DNA of 64,000 bases from Lachnospiraceae bacterium (GCA_022774505.1 JALFLW010000030.1:1-64000); one strand, 5' to 3'; positions 43,895 to 52,776 are shown, counted from the first letter of the stretch. The notes: a model not told the origin generated them from the letters alone. Numbers and translations are program-made.

Positions 43895-45076
43895 ATGTAT
43901 CAGGCATTTTTGGTGAAATATGCAGAAATCGGAATTAAAGGAAAAAACAGATATAAATTTGAAAATGCACTTTGTCAGCAGATGGAGCGTACTTTGAAGC
44001 CGTTAGATGGCGAGTTTGTAGTAGAACGTCAGCAGGGGCGGATCTTTGTGGAGGCAAAGGGGGATTTTGATGAGGAAGATGTCATTGAGGCATTGCAGCA
44101 TGTATTTGGTATTTCCGGTATCTGTCCTGTAAATGTGATCGAAGATAAGAGCTGGGATAATGTTGCTAAAGGGGTTGGAGATTTTGTAGAGCAGCAGTAT
44201 GAACAGCTTGATTTTACATTCAAGGTGGAATCCAAGAGAAGTGATAAACATTATCCAATGACATCACCGGAGGTATGTGTGGAAACGGGGGCATATCTTT
44301 TGGATCGTTTTCCGGAGCTTAAGGTTGATGTGCATAAACCTGAGGTGCGTATCTGGGTGGAAATCCGTGAGAAGGCATATGTTTATTCTAAGGTGATCAA
44401 GGGTGCGGGAGGAATGCCTCTGGGAACAAACGGAAGTGCCATGCTTCTTTTGTCCGGCGGGATTGACAGTCCTGTTGCAGGATATATGATCGCCAAAAGA
44501 GGAGTATTTATTGATGCCGTATATTTTCATGCACCGCCATATACCAGTGAGAGAGCGAAACAGAAGGTTGTTGATCTGGCAGAACTGGTATCGAAGTATA
44601 CCGGTCCGATCCGTCTCCATGTGGTCAATTTTACGGACATACAGATGTACATTTATGAAACATGTCCTCATGAAGAATTGACGATATTGATGCGCCGATA
44701 TATGATGCGTATTGCACAGACACTTGCCGAAAAAAATGACTGTCTGGGACTGATCACGGGAGAGAGTATCGGTCAGGTGGCAAGTCAGACGATGCAGAGT
44801 CTGGCTGCAACGAATGAAGTATGTACCCTTCCAGTATATCGTCCTCTGATCGGTTTTGATAAGCAGGAGATAGTAGAGCTGTCTGAAAAGATCAATACCT
44901 ATGAGACATCCATTCAGCCATATGAAGACTGCTGTACCATTTTTGTTGCAAAGCATCCGGTCACAAAACCGGAATTAAAAATGCTGCATCGTTCAGAGGA
45001 AAAGCTTGCGGGCAAAATTGATGAGATGGTTCAGACGGCATTAGATACGGTGGAGATCATTACAGTCGGTCAGTGA
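43895..45076 (+). CDS. thiI: tRNA 4-thiouridine synthase / thiamin biosynthesis ThiI
   Basis: 393 residues from ATG 43895 (GGAG 9-12 bases upstream), beginning MYQAFLVKYAEIGIKGKNR. A ferredoxin-like and THUMP region (about 1-165) is followed by the PP-loop ATPase motif LLSGGIDSPVAG near residue 190 and the CTIFVAKHP end motif. There is no C-terminal rhodanese domain, so this is the short Firmicute form and persulfide must come directly from the cysteine desulfurase encoded just upstream. The thiS operon is at 15.7-18.5 kb. Confidence 0.95.
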   Translation: MYQAFLVKYAEIGIKGKNRYKFENALCQQMERTLKPLDGEFVVERQQGRIFVEAKGDFDEEDVIEALQHVFGISGICPVNVIEDKSWDNVAKGVGDFVEQQYEQLDFTFKVESKRSDKHYPMTSPEVCVETGAYLLDRFPELKVDVHKPEVRIWVEIREKAYVYSKVIKGAGGMPLGTNGSAMLLLSGGIDSPVAGYMIAKRGVFIDAVYFHAPPYTSERAKQKVVDLAELVSKYTGPIRLHVVNFTDIQMYIYETCPHEELTILMRRYMMRIAQTLAEKNDCLGLITGESIGQVASQTMQSLAATNEVCTLPVYRPLIGFDKQEIVELSEKINTYETSIQPYEDCCTIFVAKHPVTKPELKMLHRSEEKLAGKIDEMVQTALDTVEIITVGQ

Positions 45077-45097
45077 AAAATGAGAAAATAAGGTATA

Positions 45098-45131
45098 GAA
45101 AAGAAAAAGAGAACACCTAAGGGTGTTCTCT
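45098..45131 (-). terminator. Intrinsic terminator of the HPr-like gene
   Basis: On the minus strand AGAGAACACCCTTAGGTGTTCTCT (positions 45131-45108) forms a hairpin followed by TTTTTCTTTTC. A second small hairpin, CCTCAGG/CCTGAGG, lies at 45152-45169. Confidence 0.8.
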
Positions 45132-45197
45132 GAATTTCTCAAATGGAAAACCTCAGGAAAACCTGAGGAAACTCATATCATAAAGGTATGTAATAAA

Positions 45198-45431
45198 TTA
45201 CTCTACGATGTATGGAGCGAGAGTCTTAAGAATCTCATCGATGTTATCATCGTCATGGATGTTCAGGTCGATCGCTTTAGAAAGATCCAAACTGAAGATT
45301 CCCATGATAGACTTTGCATCAATCACATATCTTCCGGATACCAGATCAAAATCAGTATTGAAGTTTGTTACATCGTTTACAAATGCCTTAACCTTGTCGA
45401 TTGAGTTTAAAGAAATCTTTACTGTTTTCAT
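45198..45431 (-). CDS. HPr-like protein lacking the phosphorylatable histidine
   Basis: 77 residues from ATG 45431 with GAGGAGGTAA upstream. The fold-defining part AKSIMGIFSLDLSKA matches the HPr region around regulatory Ser46 (KSIMGIMSL), here Ser41. The PTS active site IHARPA is replaced by IDKVKA (11-16), so His15 is Asp and the Arg-Pro are gone. It cannot act as a PTS phosphocarrier by the known mechanism. Bacillus Crh is a precedent: it lacks His15, keeps Ser46 and serves CcpA. The very acidic C-terminal third is another difference. It stands alone with its own promoter and terminator. Confidence 0.85.
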   Translation of the reverse strand: MKTVKISLNSIDKVKAFVNDVTNFNTDFDLVSGRYVIDAKSIMGIFSLDLSKAIDLNIHDDDNIDEILKTLAPYIVE

Positions 45432-45465
45432 AACTATTACCTCCTCATTGATTTTGTTCTCTTTT

Positions 45466-45494
45466 ATACTAGACACAACAGAACAAAAAGTCAA
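45466..45494 (-). promoter_or_regulatory. Sigma-A promoter of the HPr-like gene
   Basis: Minus strand: TTGACT (45494-45489), 17-base spacer, TAGTAT (45471-45466). Confidence 0.65.
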
Positions 45495-45620
45495 TATACA
45501 ATGTTGCCAAAAAATAATACAAAAAACGGGTGAGGAATGCTATATTTTAGTAAAATTACCAAATGATGGTAAAAATTATGTGAAATTTATTAATAATAAA
45601 AAGAAAAATGGAGTTAGAAA

Positions 45621-46991
45621 ATGAGAATTGCTTTTTTAACATTGGGATGTAAAGTTAATTCCTATGAAACGGAAAAAATGAAATTACAATTTGAAACAGA
45701 AGGTCATCAGATTGTTTCCTTTTCAGAAAAGGCAGATGTTTATGTAGTCAATACATGTACCGTGACGAATATTGCAGACCGTAAATCGAGAAAAATGCTT
45801 CATCGTGCACGTCGCATGAATCCGGCTGCTATCGTGGTGGCTGCCGGCTGCTATGTGGATTCTGCCGCAAAAAAGGGCGAAGAGGATGAAAGCGTTGATC
45901 TGTTTATCAAAAATGAAGATAAAGGTAAAATGGTTTCTCTGGTTGAAAATAAATTGCAGGAAAAGGGAATATTAAATGATGAAAAATGTCCTGAGCATGC
46001 AGGGGGAGAAATGTCTGAAAAAGCGGAAAAAGAATTGCATACCAGAGCGTATATAAAAATTCAAAACGGATGTAATCAATATTGCAGCTATTGTATCATT
46101 CCGTATGTGAGAGGAAAATTGGAGAGCCGTCCGGACGAGGAGATTTTATCAGAAACAAAAAAACTGGCAGCGGCAGGTTTTCATGAAATTGTGTTGACAG
46201 GGATCCATCTTTCTTCTTTTGGTGTAGACCGTGAATTTGATAAGATCAATGCAGACAGTTTTTTGAAATTACAGGGAAAATATCTGCTCGGACTGTTAAG
46301 AAAAATGGCAGAGATTCCCGGCATAGAAAGACTGCGGCTTGGATCTCTGGAACCAAGGATAATTACAGAAGAATTTGTTAAAAAACTGGCAGAAATACCG
46401 GAGATATGTCCTCATTTCCATCTCTCTTTGCAGAGTGGCTGTGATGATACCCTGATAAGAATGAACCGCCATTATTCGACAGAGGATTATCTGCAGTGTG
46501 TAGGGATTTTGAGAAAATATTTTGAGAAACCTGCAGTAACTACAGATATTATTGTGGGATTTCCGGGAGAGACAGAAACAGAATTTGAAACAACGTGTGA
46601 ATTTGCAAAAAAGGTCCGCTTTGCACAGATACATGTATTTAAATATTCGAGACGTCACGGAACGGTGGCAGATAAAATGAAGGAACAAGTGGACGAGCAG
46701 ATAAAAAATATCCGGAGTGATAAGCTGTTAGCCATTGAAAGAGATCTGGAAAGTCTGTATCAGGAGAAATTTATGGGACGGACACAAAAGGTTTTATTCG
46801 AAGAGGCAGTCCTGATAGATGGAAAAAAATATCTGGTAGGATATAATGAAAGATATGTCAGGACCGGTCTGTTATACGAGGAAGGAAAGTGCGATGAAAG
46901 CCTGTGCAACAGTATTGTTTCCGTGAAAGTGACAGGCAGGATAAATGAGGAGATTTTGCAGGCGGAAATGGAAAGGGCTTGTAATTTGTAA
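45621..46991 (+). CDS. mtaB: tRNA t6A37 methylthiotransferase MtaB
   Basis: A radical SAM enzyme that converts t6A37 to ms2t6A in tRNAs. 456 residues: N-terminal UPF0004 domain with Cys10 (LGCKVNSYETE), Cys46 (NTCTVT) and Cys79-type (AAGCYVD) for the auxiliary cluster; radical SAM Cys in NGCNQYCSYCIIPYVRG; C-terminal TRAM domain. LGCKVNSYE is the MtaB form; MiaB would have GCQMN. GGAG precedes the ATG. Confidence 0.95.
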   Translation: MRIAFLTLGCKVNSYETEKMKLQFETEGHQIVSFSEKADVYVVNTCTVTNIADRKSRKMLHRARRMNPAAIVVAAGCYVDSAAKKGEEDESVDLFIKNEDKGKMVSLVENKLQEKGILNDEKCPEHAGGEMSEKAEKELHTRAYIKIQNGCNQYCSYCIIPYVRGKLESRPDEEILSETKKLAAAGFHEIVLTGIHLSSFGVDREFDKINADSFLKLQGKYLLGLLRKMAEIPGIERLRLGSLEPRIITEEFVKKLAEIPEICPHFHLSLQSGCDDTLIRMNRHYSTEDYLQCVGILRKYFEKPAVTTDIIVGFPGETETEFETTCEFAKKVRFAQIHVFKYSRRHGTVADKMKEQVDEQIKNIRSDKLLAIERDLESLYQEKFMGRTQKVLFEEAVLIDGKKYLVGYNERYVRTGLLYEEGKCDESLCNSIVSVKVTGRINEEILQAEMERACNL

Positions 46992-47051
46992 CAAGATATA
47001 TTACTATATTGGATAGATATGTGTTCGTGAAAGGATGGAGGTAGTGCCATT

Positions 47052-47312
47052 ATGCAGGAAATCAATAATACACAATATTTTAATGTACAGAAGGATATGG
47101 ATTTCGAGGTAAAGGATGTCATTGCCCGTATTTACGAGGCGCTGACAGAAAAAGGCTACAACCCGGTCAATCAGATCGTTGGCTATGTGATGTCGGGAGA
47201 TCCAACCTATATAACCAGTCATAAGGGAGCGAGAAGTCTTATTATGCGTGTGGAACGTGATGAGATCATCGAAGTACTTCTGGAGGATTATATTCAGAAC
47301 AATTTCAAATAA
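47052..47312 (+). CDS. ireB: IreB family regulatory phosphoprotein (UPF0297)
   Basis: 86 residues, the normal size. NTQYFNV near the N terminus, RIYEALTEKGYNPVNQIVGYVMSGDPTYITSH and ARSLIMRVERDEIIEVL, as separate blocks, are conserved in this family. In Enterococcus IreB is a substrate of the PASTA kinase IreK and affects cephalosporin resistance; in Bacillus it is yrzL. It starts the ruvX-yrzB cluster. GGAGG lies before the ATG. Confidence 0.93.
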   Translation: MQEINNTQYFNVQKDMDFEVKDVIARIYEALTEKGYNPVNQIVGYVMSGDPTYITSHKGARSLIMRVERDEIIEVLLEDYIQNNFK

Positions 47313-47408
47313 TAAATGATGAAGAGTATCGGTCGGATGTTGTTGGAAAGACAGAACAACAGGGTCTGTCCTATTTGTTGAAAACGCAGAGTGGAAGGAG
47401 AAGTGACA

Positions 47409-47831
47409 ATGAGGATAATGGGGCTGGACTATGGAGATAAAACCGTGGGAGTTGCCATTAGTGACGAATTGCTGCTGACTGCTCAGCCATTGGAGACGAT
47501 CCAGAGAGAGAGACCGGCGAAGCTGCGCAAGACATTTGCAAGGATTGATACGCTGATCGAAGAGTATCAGGTAGACCGGATCGTGCTGGGTCTTCCTAAG
47601 AAAATGGATAATCAGGAAGGGGAACGGTGTGAGCGTACCAGAGAGTTTGGTGAAATGCTCGCAAAACGAACGGGATTGGAGATCATTTATCAGGATGAGC
47701 GTCTGACCACCAAGGAAGCAGATGCCGTATTGGATGAGGGCGGAGTCAGGAAAGAAAACCGCAAAGAATATATAGACAAGCTGGCTGCGTCATTGATATT
47801 ACAGGGGTATCTTGAGATGATCGCACAGTAG
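47409..47831 (+). CDS. ruvX: Holliday-junction-resolvase-like / pre-16S nuclease RuvX (YqgF)
   Basis: 140 residues from ATG 47409, with AAGGAG upstream; a GTG at 47391 precedes that RBS and is rejected. RNase H-like fold motifs: MGLDYGDKTVGVAISD with the first catalytic Asp, IVLGLPKKMDNQEGERC, and YQDERLTTKEAD with further acidic residues. Second gene of the conserved ireB-ruvX-yrzB order; YqgF in Escherichia coli processes the 5' end of 16S rRNA. Confidence 0.93.
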   Translation: MRIMGLDYGDKTVGVAISDELLLTAQPLETIQRERPAKLRKTFARIDTLIEEYQVDRIVLGLPKKMDNQEGERCERTREFGEMLAKRTGLEIIYQDERLTTKEADAVLDEGGVRKENRKEYIDKLAASLILQGYLEMIAQ

Positions 47832-47833
47832 GA

Positions 47834-48112
47834 ATGGAGATAATAACGGATATGCAGAGTATTAATTTTATTACGGATGAAGGGGAAGAAGTCCCTTTTT
47901 ATATAATTGAGCAGACTACACTTGCAGGAAAAGATTTTTTGCTGGTAACAGACAATGATCAGGAGGATGAAGAAGCAGAAGTCTATATCATGGAGGAGAT
48001 CAGTGATCAGGATGATCAGACGGTTTATGAATTTGTAGAAAACCAAGCTCAGTTAGAAGCACTTTCCAAGGTGTTTCAGGAATTATTAGAGGACGTAGAT
48101 ATTCAAATGTAG
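47834..48112 (+). CDS. yrzB: DUF1292 (YrzB) family protein
   Basis: 92 residues, very acidic, beginning 3 bp after the ruvX stop; a second ATG at 47852 is possible. The segment INFITDEGEEVPFYIIEQTTLAG, cited in part, and YIMEEISDQDD match the DUF1292 layout of a small beta-rich domain. It is the third member of the yrzL-yrrK-yrzB cluster. Function is unknown in all species I know. Confidence 0.85.
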   Translation: MEIITDMQSINFITDEGEEVPFYIIEQTTLAGKDFLLVTDNDQEDEEAEVYIMEEISDQDDQTVYEFVENQAQLEALSKVFQELLEDVDIQM

Positions 48113-48117
48113 AAGAG

Positions 48118-48187
48118 TGCATAAGAAAAAATGCCTGACGGACGATCGGATGTTCGTAAAGGCTTTGCTTTTGTATGCATTTTTCTG
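48118..48187 (+). terminator. Probable terminator after yrzB
   Basis: GCATAAGAAAAAATGCCT pairs imperfectly with AGGCTTTGCTTTTGTATGC around an inner ACGA/TCGT stem, followed by ATTTTT. Confidence 0.5.
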
Positions 48188-48238
48188 GATTTTATTAATA
48201 TTTAATCAAGAAATGAAAAAGAAAGGCAGGGTATTTCA

Positions 48239-50167
48239 TTGAAAAAGGATACGGAAAACAGTGCTGCACAGCACAAAACAGATGGAGAAAAAGGAGCGAA
48301 AAAGCTGATAAGAAGAGGAAGAAAGCCGGCAGCAAAGACGGAGCGTGAAATAAAGGAAACGGCAGAGAAGCCTAAGAAAACCAGAGTGGCAAGGACGGCT
48401 AAAAAATCAAAAGAAGAGAAGGAAAGCGTAGCAGCTAAGGCAGATAAAGCAGTTGCAGAGAAGGTACGCCGTATGACGGAAAAGTCCAATCAGAAACAGA
48501 AAGGAAATCTGATCGGGCAGGGACTTAAGATCATACCATTAGGCGGTCTGGAGCAGATCGGTATGAATATTACGGCATTTGAATATGAGAATGATATTAT
48601 TGTCGTGGATTGTGGTCTCTCCTTCCCGGGAGATGATATGCTGGGAATTGACCTGGTTATTCCGGATATCACATATCTGAAGGATAATATAGATAAAGTC
48701 AGGGGATTCGTGATCACGCACGGCCATGAGGATCATATTGGTGCGATCCCATATGTACTTAAAGAGGTCAATGCACCGATCTATGCGACAAAGCTCACCA
48801 TGGGGCTGATCGAAAACAAGCTCAAGGAGCATGTAATGCCAAAGCCTGTGAAGAAAAAGGTGGTAAAATATGGCCAGTCTATTAATCTGGGCTGTTTCCG
48901 GGTAGAATTTATCAGGACAAATCATAGTATTTCGGATGCTGCGGCATTGGCAATCTTTACTCCGGCAGGAACGATCGTGCATACAGGAGATTTTAAGGTG
49001 GATTATACACCGGTCAGAGGAGAGCCGATCGATCTGCAGAGATTTGCAGAGCTTGGCAAGAAAGGTGTACTTGCTTTGATGGCAGACAGTACCAATGTAA
49101 TGAAACCGGGCTTTACAATGTCAGAGCGGACCGTTGGTAAAACCTTTGATAATATATTTGCGGAGAATACAAAACACCGTATTATCGTGGCAACATTTGC
49201 ATCTAATGTGGACCGTGTCCAGCAGATTGTCAATTCTGCAGTAAAATATGGACGTAAAGTAGTCGTTGAGGGCCGCAGCATGGTTAATGTCATTACCACG
49301 GCAACGGAGCTGGGATATATTGATATTCCGGATAATACATTGATCGATATGGATCAGATGAAAAATTATGTACCGGAGAAGCTGGTGCTGATCACCACGG
49401 GAAGTCAGGGTGAGGCAATGGCTGCCCTGTCAAGGATGGCATCTAATCTTCACCGCAGGATCACGATCGAGCCGGGAGATACGGTTATCTTTAGTTCCCG
49501 TCCGATCCCGGGAAATGAAAAGAATGTGGCAAAGGTTGTGAACGAGCTGGCAGCCAAGGGGGCTAAGGTGATCGAGCAGGACGCACATGTGTCAGGTCAT
49601 GCAAGTGAGGAAGAGATAAAATTGATCTATGCATTGACAAAACCACAGTATGCGATCCCTGTTCACGGAGAATACCGTCATCTGCAGGCTCACGCGGAAT
49701 TGGCACAGCTTATGGGTGTTCCGAAGGAAAACACCGTGATCCTGTCATCCGGAGATGTATTGGAGATTGACAGTGAGCATTGTGCATTGGTCGGCAAGGT
49801 ACAGGCACAGGGGATCATGGTTGATGGACTGGGCGTTGGTGATGTGGGAAATATTGTTCTGAGAGACAGACAGCATTTATCTGAAAACGGACTGATCATT
49901 ATTGTATTGACGTTAGAGAAGTATACAAATCAGCTGTTGGCAGGACCGGATATTGTTTCCAGAGGCTTTGTTTATGTTCGTGAGTCGGAATATCTCATGG
50001 ATGAGGCAAAAAGCATTGTATATGCGGCTTTGGAAAGATGTCTGGACAATCAGGTGTCAGACTGGTCAAAGATCAAGACCGAGATCAAGGACAGTCTCAG
50101 TGATTATCTCTGGAAGAAGATGAAACGAAACCCGATGATCCTGCCGGTTATTATGGAGGTTGAATAA
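48239..50167 (+). CDS. rnj: Ribonuclease J
   Basis: 642 residues, a beta-CASP metallo-beta-lactamase RNase for mRNA decay and rRNA maturation. The core starts near residue 90 (LKIIPLGGLEQIGMN). Metal motif HGHEDHIGAIP is near residue 161; then TNHSISDAA, HTGDFKVD, the beta-CASP part IVATFASNVDRVQQI and SGHASEEE, PVHGEYRHL. The first ~85 residues are a Lys/Ala/Glu-rich basic extension absent from Bacillus RNase J1. The start is TTG 48239 with a weak AAAGGCAGG. It sits between yrzB and the ylbF-mltG-like genes, interrupting an order known from Bacillus. Confidence 0.95.
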   Translation: MKKDTENSAAQHKTDGEKGAKKLIRRGRKPAAKTEREIKETAEKPKKTRVARTAKKSKEEKESVAAKADKAVAEKVRRMTEKSNQKQKGNLIGQGLKIIPLGGLEQIGMNITAFEYENDIIVVDCGLSFPGDDMLGIDLVIPDITYLKDNIDKVRGFVITHGHEDHIGAIPYVLKEVNAPIYATKLTMGLIENKLKEHVMPKPVKKKVVKYGQSINLGCFRVEFIRTNHSISDAAALAIFTPAGTIVHTGDFKVDYTPVRGEPIDLQRFAELGKKGVLALMADSTNVMKPGFTMSERTVGKTFDNIFAENTKHRIIVATFASNVDRVQQIVNSAVKYGRKVVVEGRSMVNVITTATELGYIDIPDNTLIDMDQMKNYVPEKLVLITTGSQGEAMAALSRMASNLHRRITIEPGDTVIFSSRPIPGNEKNVAKVVNELAAKGAKVIEQDAHVSGHASEEEIKLIYALTKPQYAIPVHGEYRHLQAHAELAQLMGVPKENTVILSSGDVLEIDSEHCALVGKVQAQGIMVDGLGVGDVGNIVLRDRQHLSENGLIIIVLTLEKYTNQLLAGPDIVSRGFVYVRESEYLMDEAKSIVYAALERCLDNQVSDWSKIKTEIKDSLSDYLWKKMKRNPMILPVIMEVE

Positions 50168-50170
50168 TCT

Positions 50171-50515
50171 ATGAGTGGAGAGACGCAGGTTTTGATGGAG
50201 CAAATGGTGGATGCCATAAAACGGACACAGGAATATAATCAATACCAGACGCTTTTAGAAAGTGTAAAAAAGCATCCGGATATTTATCGGCGGATCGGAG
50301 AATTTCGTCGTGGAAGTATCTATTTTCAAATGACGGACCACGCAAACCCGATTGAGGAGAATAATGCACTGCAGAAGGAATTTGCGGATCTGCAGACGAA
50401 TGGACTTGCCAATGAATTTCTGGCGGCAGAGCATCAATATTGTATGATGATCAAAAAGCTGCAGGGATATTTTTTGGACAATCTGGATCTGGAACTGGAG
50501 TTTTTGGATGAGTAG
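50171..50515 (+). CDS. YlbF/YmcA family protein
   Basis: A 114-residue all-helical protein. The pattern (LMEQMVDAIKRTQEYNQYQ, a central KHPDIYRRIGEFR, then LADLQ-type helices) fits the YlbF/YmcA family (Com_YlbF). In Bacillus YlbF, YmcA and YaaT form a complex that modulates RNase Y. Here the gene starts 3 bp after the RNase J stop, so coupling to RNA decay is suggested by both family and position. Its end overlaps the next gene by 8 bp. Confidence 0.8.
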   Translation: MSGETQVLMEQMVDAIKRTQEYNQYQTLLESVKKHPDIYRRIGEFRRGSIYFQMTDHANPIEENNALQKEFADLQTNGLANEFLAAEHQYCMMIKKLQGYFLDNLDLELEFLDE

Positions 50516-50879
50516 TTGGAAGCCGGCGGCTCTGACATCAGCATACATTGTTTTGTATGCATTATTGGTGTTTGGGGTCGCTGCATTGTGCTGGCATGGA
50601 TACAGATTTTGTTATGATATTTTTGCCGATGTCCGTATGGAAGAGTCTCCGGGGAAAGATATCAGTTTTAAAGTGGAATCTGATGAGGATTTCAAAACGA
50701 TCGCAGCAAATCTTCAGCAGCGTGGGATCATTCGTGACAGATTTAGCTTTCTGGCACGGGCAGAATTGATGAAGACGGAGAGAAATAAAATATATTCCGG
50801 AAAATATATTCTGAATAGTTCCATGACATACGAACAGATATTAAACCGGCTGACAGTATCGGAAGGATTTGACAAATGA
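50508..50879 (+). CDS. MltG-like membrane protein without catalytic domain
   Basis: 123 residues: one membrane helix (about 10-32) and then ISFKVESDEDFKTIAANLQQ, RGIIRDRFSFLARAEL and YSGKYILNSSMTYEQILNRL, which match the LysM-like segment that precedes the catalytic domain in MltG (YceG). The transglycosylase domain, with its catalytic Glu, is absent and the ORF stops normally. It lies exactly where mltG (yrrL) lies in Bacillus, before trmR and trhP. It overlaps both neighbours by a few bases, so it is translated as part of the operon. Confidence 0.75.
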   Translation: MSSWKPAALTSAYIVLYALLVFGVAALCWHGYRFCYDIFADVRMEESPGKDISFKVESDEDFKTIAANLQQRGIIRDRFSFLARAELMKTERNKIYSGKYILNSSMTYEQILNRLTVSEGFDK

Positions 50880-51538
50880 TTATAGATGAGAGACTTTCTG
50901 TTTTTATTGATGCATTGGAGTGGAGTCTGCCTGAGAAGCTGGAGGAACTTGAAAAGCAGGCATTGGAGGATCAGGTTCCGATCATACGACGGCCGATGCA
51001 GACGTTTCTGGGATTTATACTTGGAGTTGTCAAACCCGGAGCGATTCTGGAAATTGGAGCTGCTGTGGGATTTTCCAGCATACTTATGAGTGAGTATGTA
51101 CCGGAGGATACTTCGATCACAACGATTGAAAAAGTACCGGCCAGAATTTTGGAGGCTCGCAAAAATTTCCGCAAATATGGGAAAGAAAACAGGATCACCC
51201 TGATTGAGGGGGATGCCGCACAGGTGCTTGAAACGCTTGCGGATCAAGGGAAAAAGTATGATCTGATATTTATGGATGCTGCCAAAGGGCAGTATCTTAA
51301 TTTTTTGCCGGACATATTGAAGATGCTGCCTGAAAATGGTATGCTGATAACGGATAATGTGCTGCAGGATGGAGATGTGATCCAGTCACGTTATGCAATC
51401 AATCGCAGGGACCGCACGATTCATGGAAGGATGCGGGAGTACCTTTACCGGTTGACACATTCTGAAGAGCTTGATACAGTGATATTACCGGTTGGAGATG
51501 GGATTACCCTGTCCCGGCAGTTAAAGAGAGGTGAATGA
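50876..51538 (+). CDS. trmR: tRNA 5-hydroxyuridine methyltransferase TrmR (YrrM)
   Basis: A class I O-methyltransferase of 220 residues. Motif I is ILEIGAAVGFSSILMS, followed by TTIEKVPARILEARKN, YDLIFMDAAKGQY and ITDNVLQDG, the caffeoyl-CoA-type O-methyltransferase set. In Bacillus TrmR methylates ho5U34 of tRNA to mo5U. The directly following trhP gene makes the hydroxyuridine, which supports the assignment. It overlaps the MltG-like gene by four bases (ATGA). Confidence 0.88.
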   Translation: MIIDERLSVFIDALEWSLPEKLEELEKQALEDQVPIIRRPMQTFLGFILGVVKPGAILEIGAAVGFSSILMSEYVPEDTSITTIEKVPARILEARKNFRKYGKENRITLIEGDAAQVLETLADQGKKYDLIFMDAAKGQYLNFLPDILKMLPENGMLITDNVLQDGDVIQSRYAINRRDRTIHGRMREYLYRLTHSEELDTVILPVGDGITLSRQLKRGE

Positions 51539-52776
51539 ATTTGTTAGTAAATGGTAAGCCGGAATTATTGATACCGGCAAGTAGTCTTGAGGTATTAAAG
51601 ATAGCTGTGATATATGGAGCAGATGCCATTTATATCGGAGGAGATATGTATGGGCTTCGTGCGAAGGCAAAGAATTTTTCACCGGATGATATGAGACAGG
51701 GAATAGAATTTGCACATGCTCATGGAAAGCGGGTTTTTGTTACAGCGAATATCACCGCACATAATGGAGATCTGGAGGGGATCCGACGATATTTCACAGA
51801 ATTAAAGGAAATAGGACCGGACGCTTTGATCATATCCGATCCGGGAGTGTTTGATATTGCAAGGGAGATCTGTCCGGAGATTGAGATACACATCAGTACC
51901 CAGAGCAATAATGTGAATTATGGAGCATACCTGTTCTGGCAGCGAATGGGAGCCAAGAGGGTTGTGTCAGCCAGAGAGCTTTCCATCAAAGAGATCAAAG
52001 ACATCAGAGCACATATACCGGATGATCTCGAAATAGAGACCTTTGTTCACGGAGCTATGTGTATATCTTATTCGGGAAGGTGTCTGTTAAGTAATTATTT
52101 TACAGGCAGAGATGCAAACCTGGGGGCGTGTACCCATCCCTGCAGATGGAAATATTATATCATGGAGGAGAATCGTCCGGGAGAATATCTTCCGGTAGAA
52201 GAAAATGAGAGGGGCACGTACATTTTCAATTCGAAGGATCTGTGTATGATAGAGCATATTCCGGATCTGGTAGATGCGGGAATTGATAGTTTTAAGATAG
52301 AGGGCCGCATGAAAACGGCATTGTATGTAGCAGATGTGGCGAGAACATATCGGCAGGCGATTGATGATTATTTTTCGTCGCCGGAGTTATATGAATCAAA
52401 AAAATCATACTATATGGATGAAATTTCAAAGTGTACTTATCGCCAGTACACCACAGGGTTTTTCTACGGAAAGCCGACACATGAGGGACAGATCTACGAT
52501 AATAATACGTATGTGAGAAAATATACCTATCTGGGCATTGTCAGTGAAATTACTGAGGATGGTTATGCTGTTATGGAACAGCGTAATAAATTCTGTGTGG
52601 GTGATGAGGTGGAAATTATGAAACCGGATGGCAGTGATCGTCTTGTGAAAGTAATCTCTATGCGGGATGAAAAAGGAGGATCTATGGAAAGTTGTCCTCA
52701 TCCGCAGCAGAAGATTCAGGTAAAATTTAGCGAGATACCGGATGAGATGAACCTGATCCGTGTGTCTTGTGAGTAA
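51535..52776 (+). CDS. trhP: tRNA 5-hydroxyuridine synthase TrhP (peptidase U32 family)
   Basis: 413 residues. The U32 family signatures are ELLIPASSLEVLKIAVIYGADAIY at the start (cited as a block), VTANITAHN, HISTQSNN and the Cys-rich segment FVHGAMCISYSGRCLLSNYFTGRDANLGACTHPCRW, whose cysteines are part of the Fe-S site. TrhP hydroxylates U34 of tRNA using prephenate. One long ORF here replaces the yrrN-yrrO pair of Bacillus. ATG 51535 overlaps the trmR stop, and AGAGAGGTG is the RBS. Confidence 0.9.
   Translation: MNLLVNGKPELLIPASSLEVLKIAVIYGADAIYIGGDMYGLRAKAKNFSPDDMRQGIEFAHAHGKRVFVTANITAHNGDLEGIRRYFTELKEIGPDALIISDPGVFDIAREICPEIEIHISTQSNNVNYGAYLFWQRMGAKRVVSARELSIKEIKDIRAHIPDDLEIETFVHGAMCISYSGRCLLSNYFTGRDANLGACTHPCRWKYYIMEENRPGEYLPVEENERGTYIFNSKDLCMIEHIPDLVDAGIDSFKIEGRMKTALYVADVARTYRQAIDDYFSSPELYESKKSYYMDEISKCTYRQYTTGFFYGKPTHEGQIYDNNTYVRKYTYLGIVSEITEDGYAVMEQRNKFCVGDEVEIMKPDGSDRLVKVISMRDEKGGSMESCPHPQQKIQVKFSEIPDEMNLIRVSCE

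Noticed and set aside
44264..44956. 230-codon minus-strand ORF
   Set aside because: It is fully antisense to thiI and has no family motif; a shadow frame.
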